From assembly GCA_958450365.1 (NCBI GenBank), contig CAUEEP010000389.1:62001-126000 (forward strand): a stretch of 64,000 nt of DNA, read 5' to 3'. Source of the DNA: Mesorhabditis belari (taxonomy: Eukaryota > Nematoda > Chromadorea > Rhabditida > Rhabditidae). The notes beneath the pieces are model-generated. The model was not told the DNA's origin, made no database searches, and saw only the letters and a list, made by a program, of their open reading frames with translations. The position numbers and the translations under genes are program-made. This document shows, one piece after another, positions 43,149-55,800 of this stretch (position 1 is its first letter; the number at the start of each line of letters is the position of its first letter).

Positions 43149-45690
43149 GGAAGTTTTATTCAGTGGATGTTTGTAAAATTTCAAATAATATATGATGCCC
43201 GATGGCAATGGAATTGCTGAATACAAATACAAATAGGAGTACTTGCATATAATGAGGCGATAAGGTCAATAAATCACAATAGAATATATAGAAAATTGTT
43301 TTAAGATACAACAATTTTTGAGGAAAATGTCAACTTCAAATAATAATGAGTGTAGGACAACAAGTAAGAACTTCTCTCTGTTTAATCAACATATTGCTTA
43401 TTTCCTGTCAGATGTTCCACGTATATGTCGCGCGACCATTTGATTGCATCGGAGACCATCAGTTTTTTCATGAGTTGACCGTATCGCAGTGAGACGCCGA
43501 GTTTTCTAAGTATAATGTCATTATTTAAACACCATCCACCAAGAGGGCCGACCGTAAAAGCATCCAGATAGACGTCGTAGTTGAGGGCTCGGAGTTGGTT
43601 GGCGATGTCGTCGTACTTCCGAAGCTTCTCTTGTCTGGAGTTGATGAAGGCGTCCACGCGGTTCTCGAAGGGCATTGTCACATCGATGATGGTCACCGTC
43701 TTGGCTTGATCGTCCTGGATGACAAGGTCGGGCCGTAGGTCGGAGTTAATGCCTGGAACTTGTTGGTTAATACGCATTAGTGAAGTTTCAGGAATCTTAA
43801 CAGCCTTTACGAGTCGGTCCAAGATGGTGTTGTGTCTTCGGGTGATCGTCGCGAGATGGGGCTTGCAATGGCACAATACGTGGGGAAGAGTTTCGGACGC
43901 GTGTCCACATCGCCTGCAACTTTTGTTTCCATTACCAAATCTCTTAGTGGCATTCAGGGGGACACAGTCCAAACGTGCTCGATGGATAAATCTCCAGTCT
44001 GCAAAACGGGTGAATTGACCCGCTTGCAGAAAGTGGTTCGAGCAGTTTGAACTGGTCGTAAGGCTATAAACTTTTCCCTGATCCGGCTTGGAGATGAGGC
44101 TCTGTCGGTAGAACTCTCGGACAGCACAGCGAAGGGAGTATTCGACGGTTGAGGCTGGAAGTTGGGTTTTGTTTAATAAGAGGTTAACTTTTCCAGATTC
44201 CCATTTCCATTCGATGTCCATCTTCGCCTTCAGTCTTCGAGTCGCTTTGCGTAGTCGGATCCACATGTTGGTGATGTCGCTGGACTCAAGCCTGAAATCG
44301 CCTTCCATTGAACCGTTCAGATACTGAGTAATTTCTTGTTCGTTACGTATCGCTCTCCGAAGTCGTTTGGTCACCGTCTCGTGGAGGCAGGCTGCGGCGA
44401 AATCCTTGACATCTGGTGAGGTGAGTAGTCGGAGGCCGTGCACAAGTTTGGAGACATCCGCCAGTACTGAAATTTTCTGTAGTCCTAAGCCACCCATCTG
44501 ACTGGAGAGGTAGATGACTTCTGGGCTGGCTCGTTCCGGCAGATTCATCCATTTCTTGGCGACGGCCTTGAGCTTGTTGTCGAATGCTGTAAGTGGCTTT
44601 TTTTGCTACAACACCATTTTTTAGATGAAAAGAGATACACGGTAAAACAAAGGTGTTGATGGCGTCGGCCTTCTGCCATGGAGCGAGTAACGAGGAGTCG
44701 AGGGCGTCGAGCTGGGCGGTCATCTTCTCAATCACCTTCTGAGCGCTGGGGGCGGAGTGATAGCCGGTTGGTGTGCCTAGGTGTTCATATAGGTCGTCCT
44801 CAGAGTGGACGGCTATAAACTCCCCTTGTACTCGTAGTCGGTTGTTGAGCGCTTGTTTCTTCTTCCCATCGATGCAGAGGCTGGCGCACTTCTTCGAATT
44901 GAACTTCAGCCCTAACCAGTCAGCTGCCGAGGAGACGACATCGAGTGTTTTCTGAAGTTGGGTTGGGGTACCTGTGATTACCGCAAGGTCGTCCGCGTAG
45001 GCTAGCACATCCACATTTCGTCCATGCATCTTGTATCCGTTGTTGACTTTGGAGACGGCGCGGAGGAGTGGCTCAAGTGTTAAATTAAAGATAATGGGTG
45101 ACAAAGGACAACCCTGCTTTACTCCTGCCTGAATTGGGATGTCGTGGGTGGGACCAGTAGAGCTTCGGATGGTTGTAGAGCAGTTGGCATAGAGACGGCG
45201 GATGACATCGATGGCAGTGTTGTTGAGTCCGGCGTACTTGAGGGCACTGAAAATGGATTGATGTGGGACACTACCAAAAGCATTTGTTAAGTCAAGCCAT
45301 GCCATTGAAACTTGTTTTCGGTTCCGTTGCGCGTCTACGATGGTCGATTGGAGAACGAAGTTGTGTTCTGCACATCCATCAGCTGCCACGAAGCCCTTCT
45401 GCGATTTGGAGATACGTCCATGGCGGCTTGCCCACTTCCCAAGACGATTTGCTAAAGTTGAAGTGTAAACCTTTGAAATAGTGTTGGACATGGAGATAGG
45501 TCTCCAGTTGTTAACTTCTCTTTTGTCGCCCTTCTTGTGGAGCAGCACCGTCGAGGATTGATTCCATTTCGCTGGCACGTGATGTAGTCGGTGACAAGCG
45601 TTGAAGAGCGAGGCAAGGATGTGTGCACCGTTGTCGTACTTCTTCCACACGGCGTAGCGAAGGAGGTCCGGACCAGGCGCGGTGTTGGAT
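43149..45690 (-). mobile_element. Retrotransposon B3, lacks its 5' half
   Basis: The 3' end is normal at U2. Coding sequence runs back to the RT fingers and stops at 45690. There it joins the microsatellite of an array unit with about five extra bases between. No U2 sequence lies on its 5' side, so a deletion removed the 5' half of B3, the U2 5' part, the spacer and SL1. Confidence 0.9.
43382..45690 (-). pseudogene. B3 partial RT-endonuclease ORF
   Basis: Begins within APGPDLLRY at the junction and continues through WLDLTNAFGSVPH, YADD, knuckle and RLE to the stop at 43382. It has seven A at 44598-44604 (sense), the same break as B2. The predicted residues are identical to B2 over the shared part, so the two were recently the same sequence. 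Confidence 0.87.
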
Positions 45691-45810
45691 GATGAGCTTT
45701 CTCTCTCTTTCTTTCTTTCTTTCTTTCCTTTCTTTCTTTCTTTCCTTTCTTTCCTTTCTTTCCTTTCTTTCCTTTCAACTATTTCAACCGTCTTTCACCG
45801 CCCAGCACTC

Positions 45811-45928
45811 GCTTACGACCATACCACGTTGAAAACACGGCATCCCGTCCGATCTGCCAAGTTAAGCAACGTTGGGCTCGGTTAGTACTTGGATCGGAGA
45901 CGGCTTGGGAATCCCGAGTGTCGTAAGC
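45811..45928 (+). rRNA. 5S: 5S rRNA, right arm
   Basis: Complete copy. Confidence 0.95.
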
Positions 45929-46047
45929 TTTTTGCTTTTCGCCGGTAGAGTAAAGATGATGGTTTGCTTGTAGGTTTCGATAAAATAAAGGAAGACTGTC
46001 GCTTTGCGCTTTGTTTTTCGTTCTTTATTTTGTTCCCCATCACTGGG

Positions 46048-46198
46048 GGTGTGCGCCGATCCCGCCGGTAAGTGCAATAGCGGGCCGACGCTGTACGGCG
46101 AGAAGCAAGCTTCTACAAACCGTACCCGTTCCAAAAATTGATTAATCTCGATGAGTTCAATAGAACTCGTACCGGAGATTAAGCCGATAAGAACAGAT
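46048..46198 (-). ncRNA. U2: U2 snRNA 3' part after XY3
   Basis: nt 37-188, with the same 1-base loop deletion as at 42999 and a shortened 3' hairpin (CCCC). Confidence 0.9.
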
Positions 46199-47293
46199 TT
46201 AGTTTATTCAGCGAATGTTGATGGGCATGGTACGAACCCCAGCCGGTCTATCACAAGGTTTACAGTGAAGAGTCAATGAGAAATACAACCAATTGAGTTG
46301 CATACATTCAGGAAATAAAGATGCTTATACCAGATACAGTACTTGCATGAGATAGTCACAAACATTTTGAGGAAAAACAAAAAATGTTGCAAGAATAAGA
46401 CATCAGAATCGAAAGGAAAAAGATGAATGATCGCTTCTTTGGACGTGGAGAGGCTCTTCAGGACCGTCGTGCAGGTGAGGGGAGTCGTCGGGCATGTTCA
46501 CTATCAGATGGCGCCTAGGGTTTAGGCATTGAGCGGCGGCACCATCATCAAGATCGCAGGGGGCCGAATCTCTTCTTCTTCTTTGATGAGTCGCACATTT
46601 CTTCACCGTCGGGGCCGGCAGGGTGTGAGACGAAAGGCGGACCATCCGGGCATCTTCAGGTGGTGCCTGGGGTTGGCATAAAGCGGCGGCACACACCATC
46701 AGAGTTTGGCAGACGGCAGCGTCGAATCAACATCCTTTCTTGGCAGCAGCGAAGTCTTGGAGAGGCGTGAGTCGAGAGGCGGGGCTCCCAGACATCTTCA
46801 GGTGGTGCCTAGGGTTTAGGCATTGCGCATCGGCACACACCATCAGAGCCTGGGAGGGGGCAGCATCGGATCACCGTCCTTCTTTGGCAACAGAGAGTTC
46901 TTGACGAGAGGAGAACGACGAGATTCTTCACCATCAGCAGAGGGGCCCATGAAGAGTGGAGTGAGGAGGGGCCCTGGATCCAATCAAAGTTTTTCTCTGC
47001 TTTGCCCGACATCAATCGGGATTTGTTCCAGCAATGCTGCTTTCACAAAATCACCAATTAAGCCGATAAGAACAGATACTCCACATTGATCTTAGCCAGA
47101 GGCCAGAAGCCAGTGGTTCCAATCAACGTTTTTCCCTGCTCCGCACAGCTCAATGAGTTTCGTCCTCCGCTCGACCGACAGATTTCTCTGAAGTATCTCC
47201 GAGACTGATGAGTCCAAAACTATGGGCTTTCGTCTTCCACTCGACCGACAGATTGCTCTGAAGTATCTCCGAGATTTACGAGTCCAAAAGCCT
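46199..47293 (-). mobile_element. Composite non-autonomous element XY3
   Basis: Minus strand: X leader 47293-47111, U2 remnant nt 57-4 at 47057-47110, Y 47056-46199. The 3' end reads CTGAATAAACTAA. About 1,095 bp, no ORF. Confidence 0.85.
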
Positions 47294-47313
47294 ATTAAGC
47301 CGATAAGAACAGA
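47294..47313 (-). repeat. Target-site duplication between the A/D chimera and XY3
   Basis: U2 nt 38-57, minus strand. The A 3' end here is AAATAAACTTCC instead of CTTA. Confidence 0.9.
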
Positions 47314-47735
47314 GGAAGTTTATTTCAGTGCATGATGGGCATGGTACAAAACCCCAGCCGGTCTATCACAACGGATTAAAATACAGGAAATGTATGAACC
47401 CACATTTAAGAAAACATAGGGTATATGCAAACACAGAAAGGGTTGAATGAGGAATAGTAGATGGGCCTAGTGAATTAGGAAACCATGAGAAGAGGTATGC
47501 ACAGATAGAAATGTTGAGTAGAATATAGAACATTAGAGCACAAAGCAATAAATGTTATGAACCTATAGGAAAACACAAGACTAAATGAAAGTCGGAACGA
47601 AAGTTAGATATGAGAGATATGTGAGATGCATTATCACAGATATTTGATCGCAAGGCAAGATAGGGATGATTTTGGCTAGGAGGAGACAAAAGAGAAAGAC
47701 AACAAGAAAGCAAGAAAGAAGAGAAGACTAAGAAC

Positions 47736-49920
47736 TCAAGGGTCGTATTGGCGGGTTCCAGTGATGTGTTCGACGTAGATGTCCCGGCTCCATTTCACGG
47801 CATCCGACACCATCAGCTTCTTCATTAGACGTGCGTAGCGGAAGGAGACACCAAGCTTCTTGAGGAGTTCGTCGTTGGCGAGATCCCATCCACCGAGCGG
47901 GCCGACCACGAAAGCGTCGAGGATCACCGAGTAGCCGAGAGCTTCGAAGTGTTGGGCGATCGTTTGGTACTTGCGTTGTTTTTCTTGGCGGGCGGCTTGG
48001 AAGGCTTCGGGTCGGTTCTCGAATGGCATCGTGACGTCGATGAGTTGCACCGTCTTGAGGGTTGAGTCGACGATCAAGATGTCGGGACGGAACTTCGCAT
48101 CGAAGTTGGGCACGTGTTGGTTGAGTCGGACTTGGCTTGTGACTGGCGGCTTGAGGGCTTTGACGAGACGGTCGACGATGGCATTGTGTCGGCGGGTGAT
48201 TGCAACCATGTGCGGGTTGCAGTGGCACAGCACATGGGGCAGAGTTTCGTTTGGATGAGCACATCGTCGGCACCGTTTGTCGCCTGGACCGAAGCGTCGA
48301 GTCCCGTTGAGTGGCACGCAGTCGAGTCGGGCACGGTGAAGGAAGCGCCAGTCAGCGAAGCGGGTGAAGGAGCCGTCACGCATGAAGTGGTTGGAAGAAG
48401 TGGAGAGCGTGGTGACGGTGTAAACCTTCCCTTGATCCGGCTTTGCGAGAAGTTGGCGGAGATGGTAGTCGCGGATGGCACGTCGGAGAGATGACTCGGC
48501 AGCTCTTGGTGGAAGAGTTTGACCGTTGAGCTGGAGGATGAGAGCGTCGACAAGCCATTCCCACTTGACGTCCATGAACTTGTGGAGGCTACGGGTAGCC
48601 ACTCGGAGACGAGACCACATCGTGGAGAGGTCGGAGGACACTTGGGCGAAGTCACCGTCGAGGCGGCCATTGAGGTATTGGGCGAGTTCGGCGTCGGCGG
48701 GAGCACGTCTGAGCTTCTTTTTGACCACATCGCGGAGCTGGGCATAGGCAATTGGCTTCATGTCGGTGGTGGAGAGAAGGCGGTGGGCGTGGACCAGCTG
48801 GGAGACATCGGAGAGCGGGTTCAATGGTATGAAGCCGAGTCCACCCATCTGGTTGGAAAGGTAGAGCACTTCAGGTGAGCCACGTGATGGAAGGTTGAGC
48901 CACTTCTTGCCGATAGCCTTCAGCCTGTTGTCGAATTCGGTCAGGGGCTGCTTCGGGACGACACCGTTCTTGATGTGGAAGGCGATGCACGGGAGGACGA
49001 ATGTGTTGACCGCATCCGCTTTTTGCCACGGCGCGAGAAGAGATTTGTCGATGGCTTCGACGTGGGTAGTCATCTTCTGCAGGGCAAGTTCGGCGGATGG
49101 GGCGGTGTGGTATCCCGTGGGCACTCCGAGGTGTTCGTAGGTGTCGTCTTCCTTCAGCATGACCATTGGCTTGGCTTGGATGTGGAATTGGGTGGGAAGA
49201 GCGGTGTGTTGTCGACCATCGATGACGAGCGAGGCGCACTTCTTGGCATTGAACTTCAGACCCGACCAGTCAGCAACCGTGGAGACGACGTCGAGCATTG
49301 CAGAGAGGCTGTTGGCATCCTTGGCGATGAGGGCAATGTCGTCGGCGTAGGCGAGCACATCCACTTCTTGGGCGTTCATCTGGTAGCCGAGGTTGAGCGA
49401 GTGGAGAGCACGCAGCATGGGTTCGAGGGCCAGGTTGAAGACGATCGGGCTCAGTGGACATCCTTGCTTCACTCCCGACTGGATCCGGATTGGGACGGTG
49501 AGGCCATCGGAGCTTCTGATGCACGTGGTTGCGTTGGCGTAGAGGCGCTGCACCGTCTGGATCGAGTTGTCGTGGAGGCCGGCGAGGTGGAGAGCGGTGA
49601 AGAGCATCTCGTGGGGCACCGAACCGAAGGCGTTGGAGAGGTCGAGCCAAGAGACAGCCACCGTGCGACGAGTTCTTCTTGCATCCTTGGTCACCGTCTG
49701 GAGGACGAAGTTGTGCTCAGAGCAACCATCAGCAGCCATGAAGCCTTTCTGTGACGATGAGACGCGATGATGACGAGCAGCCCAGGCACCGAGACGAGCG
49801 GAGAGGCACGACGCGAAGATCTTGGAGGCGGTGTTTGAGAGCGTGATGGGGCGCCAGTTGCTCACGTCCGACTTGTCGCCCTTCTTGTGGATGAGAATCG
49901 TGGTCGAGTCGTTCCAAGAC
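47736..49920 (-). pseudogene. D part of the chimera: RT, knuckle and endonuclease
   Basis: An open frame of about 728 codons from WNDSTTILIHKKGD to the stop at 47736. It includes WLDLSNAFGSVPH, SGVKQGCPLSP, LAYADD, CRRCAHPNETLPHVLC and RPDILIVD...IDVTMPFE. It is clearly diverged from A in the RT (for example TNMKPIAYAQLRDVV), but not in the last 250 residues. It has no start codon of its own. Confidence 0.85.
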
Positions 49921-52796
49921 ACACCCATCGCACAGCCATGAACTTGTGGAGGCTACGGGTAGCCACTCGGAGACGAGACCACATCGAAGAGAGGTCGGAA
50001 GAAGCTCGGGCAAAGTCTCCATCGAGTCGGCCATTGAGGTAGTCGGCAAGTTCTTCGTTGGAGGCGGCACGACGGAGCTTCTTCTTGACCACGTCTCGGA
50101 GCTGTGGATAGGCGATGGGCTGCATGTTGGCCGTGGAGAGCAGGCGGAGGGCGTGGACGAGTTGGAACACATCAGCGAGCGGGTTCATTTGAAGGAAGCC
50201 GAGTCCACCCATCTGGTTGGAGAGGTAGACCACTTCGGGACTGCCACGTGACGGGAGATTGAGCCACTTCTTGCCGAGAGCCTTCAGCTTGTTGTCGAAT
50301 TCGGTCAGAGGCTCCTTTGGGACGACACCGTTCTTCAGATGGAAGGAGAGGCATGGGAGTACGAACGTGTTGACCGCATCAGCTTTCTGCCATGGTGCAA
50401 GAAGAGATTTGTCGATTGACTCGATGTGGTTTGTCATCTTCTGCAGGGCAAGTTCGGCGGATGGGGCGCGGTGGTATCCCGTGGGTACTCCGAGGTGTTC
50501 GTAGGTGTCGTCTTCTTTGAGCATGACCATTGGCTTGGCTTGGATGTTGAATGGCACTGGAAGGGCGGTGTGTTGGCGACCATCGATGACGAGTGAAGCA
50601 CACTTCTTGGCGTTGAAGGCGAGTCCAGACCAGGAGGCGACGGTGGTGACCATATCGAGCATGTCGTGTAGGCGAACCGAGCTTTTGGCGACGAGGGCGA
50701 TGTCATCGGCGTACGCGAGTACGTCGATGTGTTGTCCGTTGAGTTGGTACCCACACTGTTGGTCGTGTAGGGCACGGAGCATCGGTTCGAGGGCCAGGTT
50801 GAAAACAATGGGGCTGAGTGGGCACCCTTGTTTCACCCCGGCTTGGATTCGGATGGCATCGGTTGGTCCGTCGGAGCTCCTGATCGTGGTGGAGGCGTTG
50901 GAGTAGAGTCGCTTCACCGTCTCGATGGAGTTGTCGTGGAGGCCAGCAAACTTCAGTGACTCGAAGAGCATCTCGTGTGGGACGGAGCCGAAGGCATTGG
51001 TGAGGTCCAGCCACGAGATGGCTACGGTTTGGCGAGTCCTTCGGGCGTCATTGATCACCGTCTGGAGTGTGAAGTTGTGCTCGGCGCATCCGTCGACCGC
51101 CATGAAGCCTTTCTGCGACGATGAGACACGTTGGTGGCGGGCTGCCCAGGATCCAAGACGGGCGGAGAGGCATGAGGCGTAGGTCTTGGCAATCGTGTTA
51201 GAGAGGGTGATGGGCCTCCAGTTGCCAACGTCCGTCTTGTCTCCTTTCTTGTGGATGAGGATCGTCGCAGATTCGTTCCAGGTGGCCGGTACACATCGAA
51301 GTCGGTGGATGGTGTTGAAGAGCGTTGAGAGGATGTGAGCACCGATGTCGAACTTCTTCCAGGACACGTAGCGAATGCCATCTGGGCCGGGAGCCGTGTT
51401 GGAGCAGCGGACGAGGCGTTTCCACACTTCTTCGGGGGTGAAGTCGGTGGAGAACGGGTCGGCCTCGTCGGCTGGGATTGGCTTGACTTGTGGCGGCACC
51501 AGGGCTGGCATTGGTCCTACGAGTGGAAGTGATGGGCCGAAGACTTGTGTGAAGTGTTGATGGAGTGTAGCTTTGTCGATGGCGCAAAACGGTGAATCAG
51601 CGTCGACCACTTCCCGAAAGGCGCGTGGACGAGAAGATCGATAGAGCTTCTGTATCCTCGCGGCGTCTTTCGGGTCGTAGGTTGGTCTCTGAGGCGGCTT
51701 TCTGCGGTTGGGTTGGCCTTGAGCACGCGGAGGTGGTCGAGAGGGGGCTTTTTCACCGTCTGCTTGGCAGGTCTTCTTCTTCACTTCACGGGTCAGGTCG
51801 GCGAGTGTGGCGTCGAGTTCGACTTCGGTGTTGACGGCTTCGATGCGGCGGCACCATTCGGCTTGGTGTTGGGCACGTCTGTAGAGCGGCGGAGAAGCGT
51901 GTGGATGTGGAGGACTAGGAAGCGACGAAGAGGCGTGTGTCAGCATCGGTGTTGGCGGCACGGACAAGACAGGCTCAGACACAGACTCACGTGGTGGCAC
52001 GATTGGCACCTGCGCACGTGGTAGCACGATTGGCGCCTGCGCTGGCTGAGCTGTCAGTACTGGCCCGGGGGCTGCTGGCACTGCGCACTTCTTCTGATGG
52101 CGATTGCATTCCTTGGCGGTCGTGAAGAGGCGACGACATCCACGGCAGCGGAAGATGATCTTCCTCCGGTGGACGTCGCGCAGGTGTCGGGTGAGTCCTC
52201 CTTGCATCACATACGGCTTCTTGCTGCAGAGACGGCATTGGTAGTTGGTGTCGAGGTGTGGCAGGTCGAGTGGGTAGTCGTCGGTGTCGTCATCGTCGTT
52301 GCTGAGCGTTCCCGGTTGTCCTGTTCCTGGCGGCGGCGGCGAGAGCGGCGGCAACACATGCGGCGCCGATGGCGGCTGCGCGGACCCAGGGGGAGCTCGG
52401 TTGGCTCGGGGGCGACGAGAGGGCGACACGTCGGATTCATCTTCGGGGGCTGTAGTCGTTGGTGGGCTGGGTTCTTCTTCTTCTTCTTCTTCTTGACGAG
52501 TTGGAGCGAGGCGTGGAGTTGTCTTCTTCTTGTGTTGTCCTACGCGCTGCGCTGGGGTCGGCTCGGCTATTTTCTTTTGGCGGGGTGGGCGGCTTTGATC
52601 TTTTTTCGGAATCAGGTTCCGTGTTTCTTCTTTTAGCCGGGCTCCCACACTCTTCCGCTTGGGGGCTTTGCCTTCCCGGGTTGGGGGTTCTTTCTTTTAA
52701 TCTTTCTTCATTGGATCGCATATCCTCAGGTGTTCGGTCCCCCACAGGTGCGTGGGGGACCGAGATCACGCTAAAACCAAAATTCATCCTCGGCAT
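49921..52796 (-). pseudogene. Family A part of the chimera: fingers, RT and thumb
   Basis: ATG at 52796. An extra C:G in a run at 52445-52449 (five; A3 has four) breaks the frame at about codon 116. The rest is open through both fingers, motif A, YADD and the thumb to HKFMAVRW, where D sequence follows in another frame. The CCHC knuckle and RLE of this copy are absent. Confidence 0.85.
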
Positions 52797-52829
52797 CGAT
52801 CAACGTTCTTTCTCTGCTCAAATCAACGT

Positions 52830-52850
52830 ATTAAGCCGATAAGAACAGAT
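52830..52850 (-). repeat. Target-site duplication between B4 and the A/D chimera
   Basis: 21 bp, U2 nt 37-57, minus strand; here the B 3' end reads AATAAAACTTT. Confidence 0.9.
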
Positions 52851-55800
52851 AAAGTTTTATTCAGTGAATGTTGTAAAATTTCAAATAATATATGATGCCC
52901 GATGGCACTAGAATTGATGAATACAAATACAAATAGAGGTTCTTGCATATAGTGAAGCGATAAGGTCAATAAATCACAATAGAATATATAGAAAATTGTT
53001 TTAAGATATAACAATTTTTGAGAAAAATGACAATTTGAAATAATAAATGTAAGACAAAAAGTAAGGGCTTCTCTCTGTTCAATCAACATATTGTTTAGTT
53101 CCTGTTAGGTGTTCCACGTAGATGTCCCTGGACCATTTGATTGCATCGGAAACCATTAGCTTCTTCATGAGTTGACCATATCGCAGTGAGACGCCGAGTT
53201 TTCTAAGTATTACATCGTTAGTTAAACACCATCCACCAAGGGGGCCGACCGTAAAAGCATCCAGATAGACGTCGTAGTTGAGGGCTCGGAGTTGGTTGGC
53301 GATGTCGTCGTACTTCCGAAGCTTCTCTTGTCTGGAGTTGATGAAGGCGTCCACTCGGTTCTCGAAGGGCATTGTTACGTCGATGATGGTCACCGTCTTG
53401 GCTTGGTGGTCCTGGATGACAAGGTCGGGCCGTAGGTCGGAGTTAATGCCTGGAACTTGTTGGTTAATACGCATTAATGAAGTTTCAGGAATCTTAACAG
53501 CCTTTACGAGTCGGTCCAAGATGGCGTTGTGTCTTCGGGTGATCGTCGCGAGATGGGGCTTGCAATGGCATAACACGTGGGGAAGAGTTTCGGAGGAGTG
53601 TCCACATCGCCTGCAATTTTTGTTACCATTACCAAATCTTTTAGTGGCATTCAGGGGGACACAGTCCAAACGTGCTCGATGGATGAATCTCCAGTCTGCA
53701 AAACGGGTGAATTGACCCGTTTGCAGAAAGTGGTTCGAGCAGTTTGAACTGGTCGTAAGGCTGTAAACTTTTCCCCTGATCCGGCTTGGAGATGAGGCTC
53801 TGGCGGTAGAACTCTCGGACGGCAGAACGAAGGGAGTATTCGACGGTTGTGGCTGGAAGTTGGGTTTTATTTAGTAAAAGGTTAATTTTGCCAGATTCCC
53901 ATTTCCATTCGATGTCCATCTTCGCCTTCAGTCTTCGAGTCGCTTTGCGTAGTCGGATCCACATGTTGGTGATGTCGCTGGACTCAAGCCTGAAATCTCC
54001 TTCCATTGAACCGTTCAGATACTGAGTAATTTCTTGTTCGTTACGTATCGCCCTCCGAAGTCGTTTGGTCACCGTCTCGTGGAGGCAGGCTGCGGCGAAG
54101 TCCTTGACATCTGGTGAGGTGAGTAGTCGGAGGCCGTGCACAAGCTTGGAGACATCCGCGAGAACTGAAATTTTCTGTAGACCTAAACCACCCATCTGAC
54201 TGGAGAGGTAGAGGACTTCTGGACTGGCGCGTTCCGGCAGATTCATCCATTTCTTGGCGACGGCCTTGAGCTTGTTGTCGAATGCTGTAAGTGGCTTTTT
54301 TTGCTACAACACCATTTTTTAGATGAAAAGAGATACACGGTAAAACAAAGGTGTTGATGGCGTCGGCCTTCTGCCATGGAGCGAGTAACGAGGAGTCGAG
54401 GGCGTCGAGCTGGGCGGTCATCTTCTCAATCACCTTCTGAGCGCTGGGGGCGGAGTGATAGCCGGTTGGTGTGCCTAGGTGTTCATATAGGTCGTCCTCA
54501 GAGTGGACGGCTATAAACTCCCCTTGTACTCGTAGTCGGTTGTTGAGCGCTTGTTTCTTCTTCCCATCGATGCAGAGGCTGGCGCACTTCTTCGAGTTGA
54601 ACTTCAGCCCTAACCAGTCAGCTGCCGAGGAGACGACATCGAGTGTTTTCTGAAGTTGGGTTGGGGTACCTGTGATTACCGCAAGGTCGTCCGCGTAGGC
54701 TAGCACATCCACATTTCGTCCATGCATCTTGTATCCGTTGTTGACTTGGGAGATGGCTCGGAGAAGAGGCTCAAGTGTTAAATTAAAGATAATGGGTGAC
54801 AAAGGGCAACCCTGCTTTACTCCTGCCTGAATTGGGATGTCGTTGGTCGGACCGGTCGGACCGCCGGAAACTTGTTTTCGGTTCCGTCGCGCGTCCACGA
54901 TGGTCGATTGGAGGACGAAGTTGTGTTCCGCACATCCGTCGGCTGCCACGAAGCCCTTCTGCGATTTGGAGATACGTCCATGGCGGCTTGCCCACTTCCC
55001 AAGACGATTTGCTAAAGTTGAAGTGTAAACCTTTGAAATAGTGTTGGACATGGAGATAGGTCTCCAGTTGTTAACTTCTCTTTTGTCGCCCTTCTTGTGG
55101 AGCAGCACCGTCGAGGATTGATTCCATTTCGCTGGCACGTGATGTAGTCGGTGACAAGCGTTGAAGAGCGAGGCAAGGATGTGTGCACCGTTGTCGTACT
55201 TCTTCCACACGGCGTAGCGAAGGAGGTCCGGACCAGGCGCGGTGTTGGAGCATCGGGAGAGACGAGACCAAACCTCCGGAGCTGTAAAGATTTCGTTAAA
55301 TGGGTCAATATCACCGGCCAAGTTGTCCTCTTGCTCTGGCACGAAGTCGGGGATCGTCGGATCCACTAGTGGGGATGGTCCAAACACGTCGCTGAAATGC
55401 CGGTGGAGGTCGTTTGCTGGAATTTGACAGAATGGTGAACCTGCCTCAACAACTTCTCTGAATGCCCGTGGGCGACACTTCCTGTAGAGCTTCTGGATCC
55501 TCGATGCAGCCCTTGGATCGTAGCGTGGTGGTCCTCTTCTTGTTGGCGGCGGCTGTCTTCTTGGCTGGGCTGGGCGTGGACTCTTCGGCGGCGCGTCTCC
55601 CATCTTTGTTGTCTTCTTCGCCTCTTCCACGAGCTGTTCGAGCAGGGTGTCTAGATCTTGAGGATTAGTAACCCTATTAAACTTGTCCGTCCATTCCCGT
55701 TGATGTGGAGCTCCATTTGCGGCCATTGGTGGTGGCGGTTGAGGCATTGGAGGGCTCCTGAGCGGGGTCCGGTGGTGAATCGTGAAGGTGTTGTTCAGCT

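Larger units (their letters stand above)
45691..46198 (-). repeat. U2 / 5S / SL1 array, right arm block 2 (remnant)
   Basis: Contains only microsatellite (45696-45776, with a TTTC slip), 5S and the U2 3' part. Confidence 0.9.
47314..52829 (-). mobile_element. Chimeric retrotransposon A/D with two RT cores
   Basis: 5,516 bp, longer than any other. From the 5' end (52829) it is a family A copy to about 49920. It then jumps back to the RT fingers of a diverged relative (D) and continues to a normal family A 3' end. From about 48480 to the end it is again almost identical to A1. So it is A, then D, then A. The 3' UTR 47314-47735 is gene-free. Confidence 0.88.
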
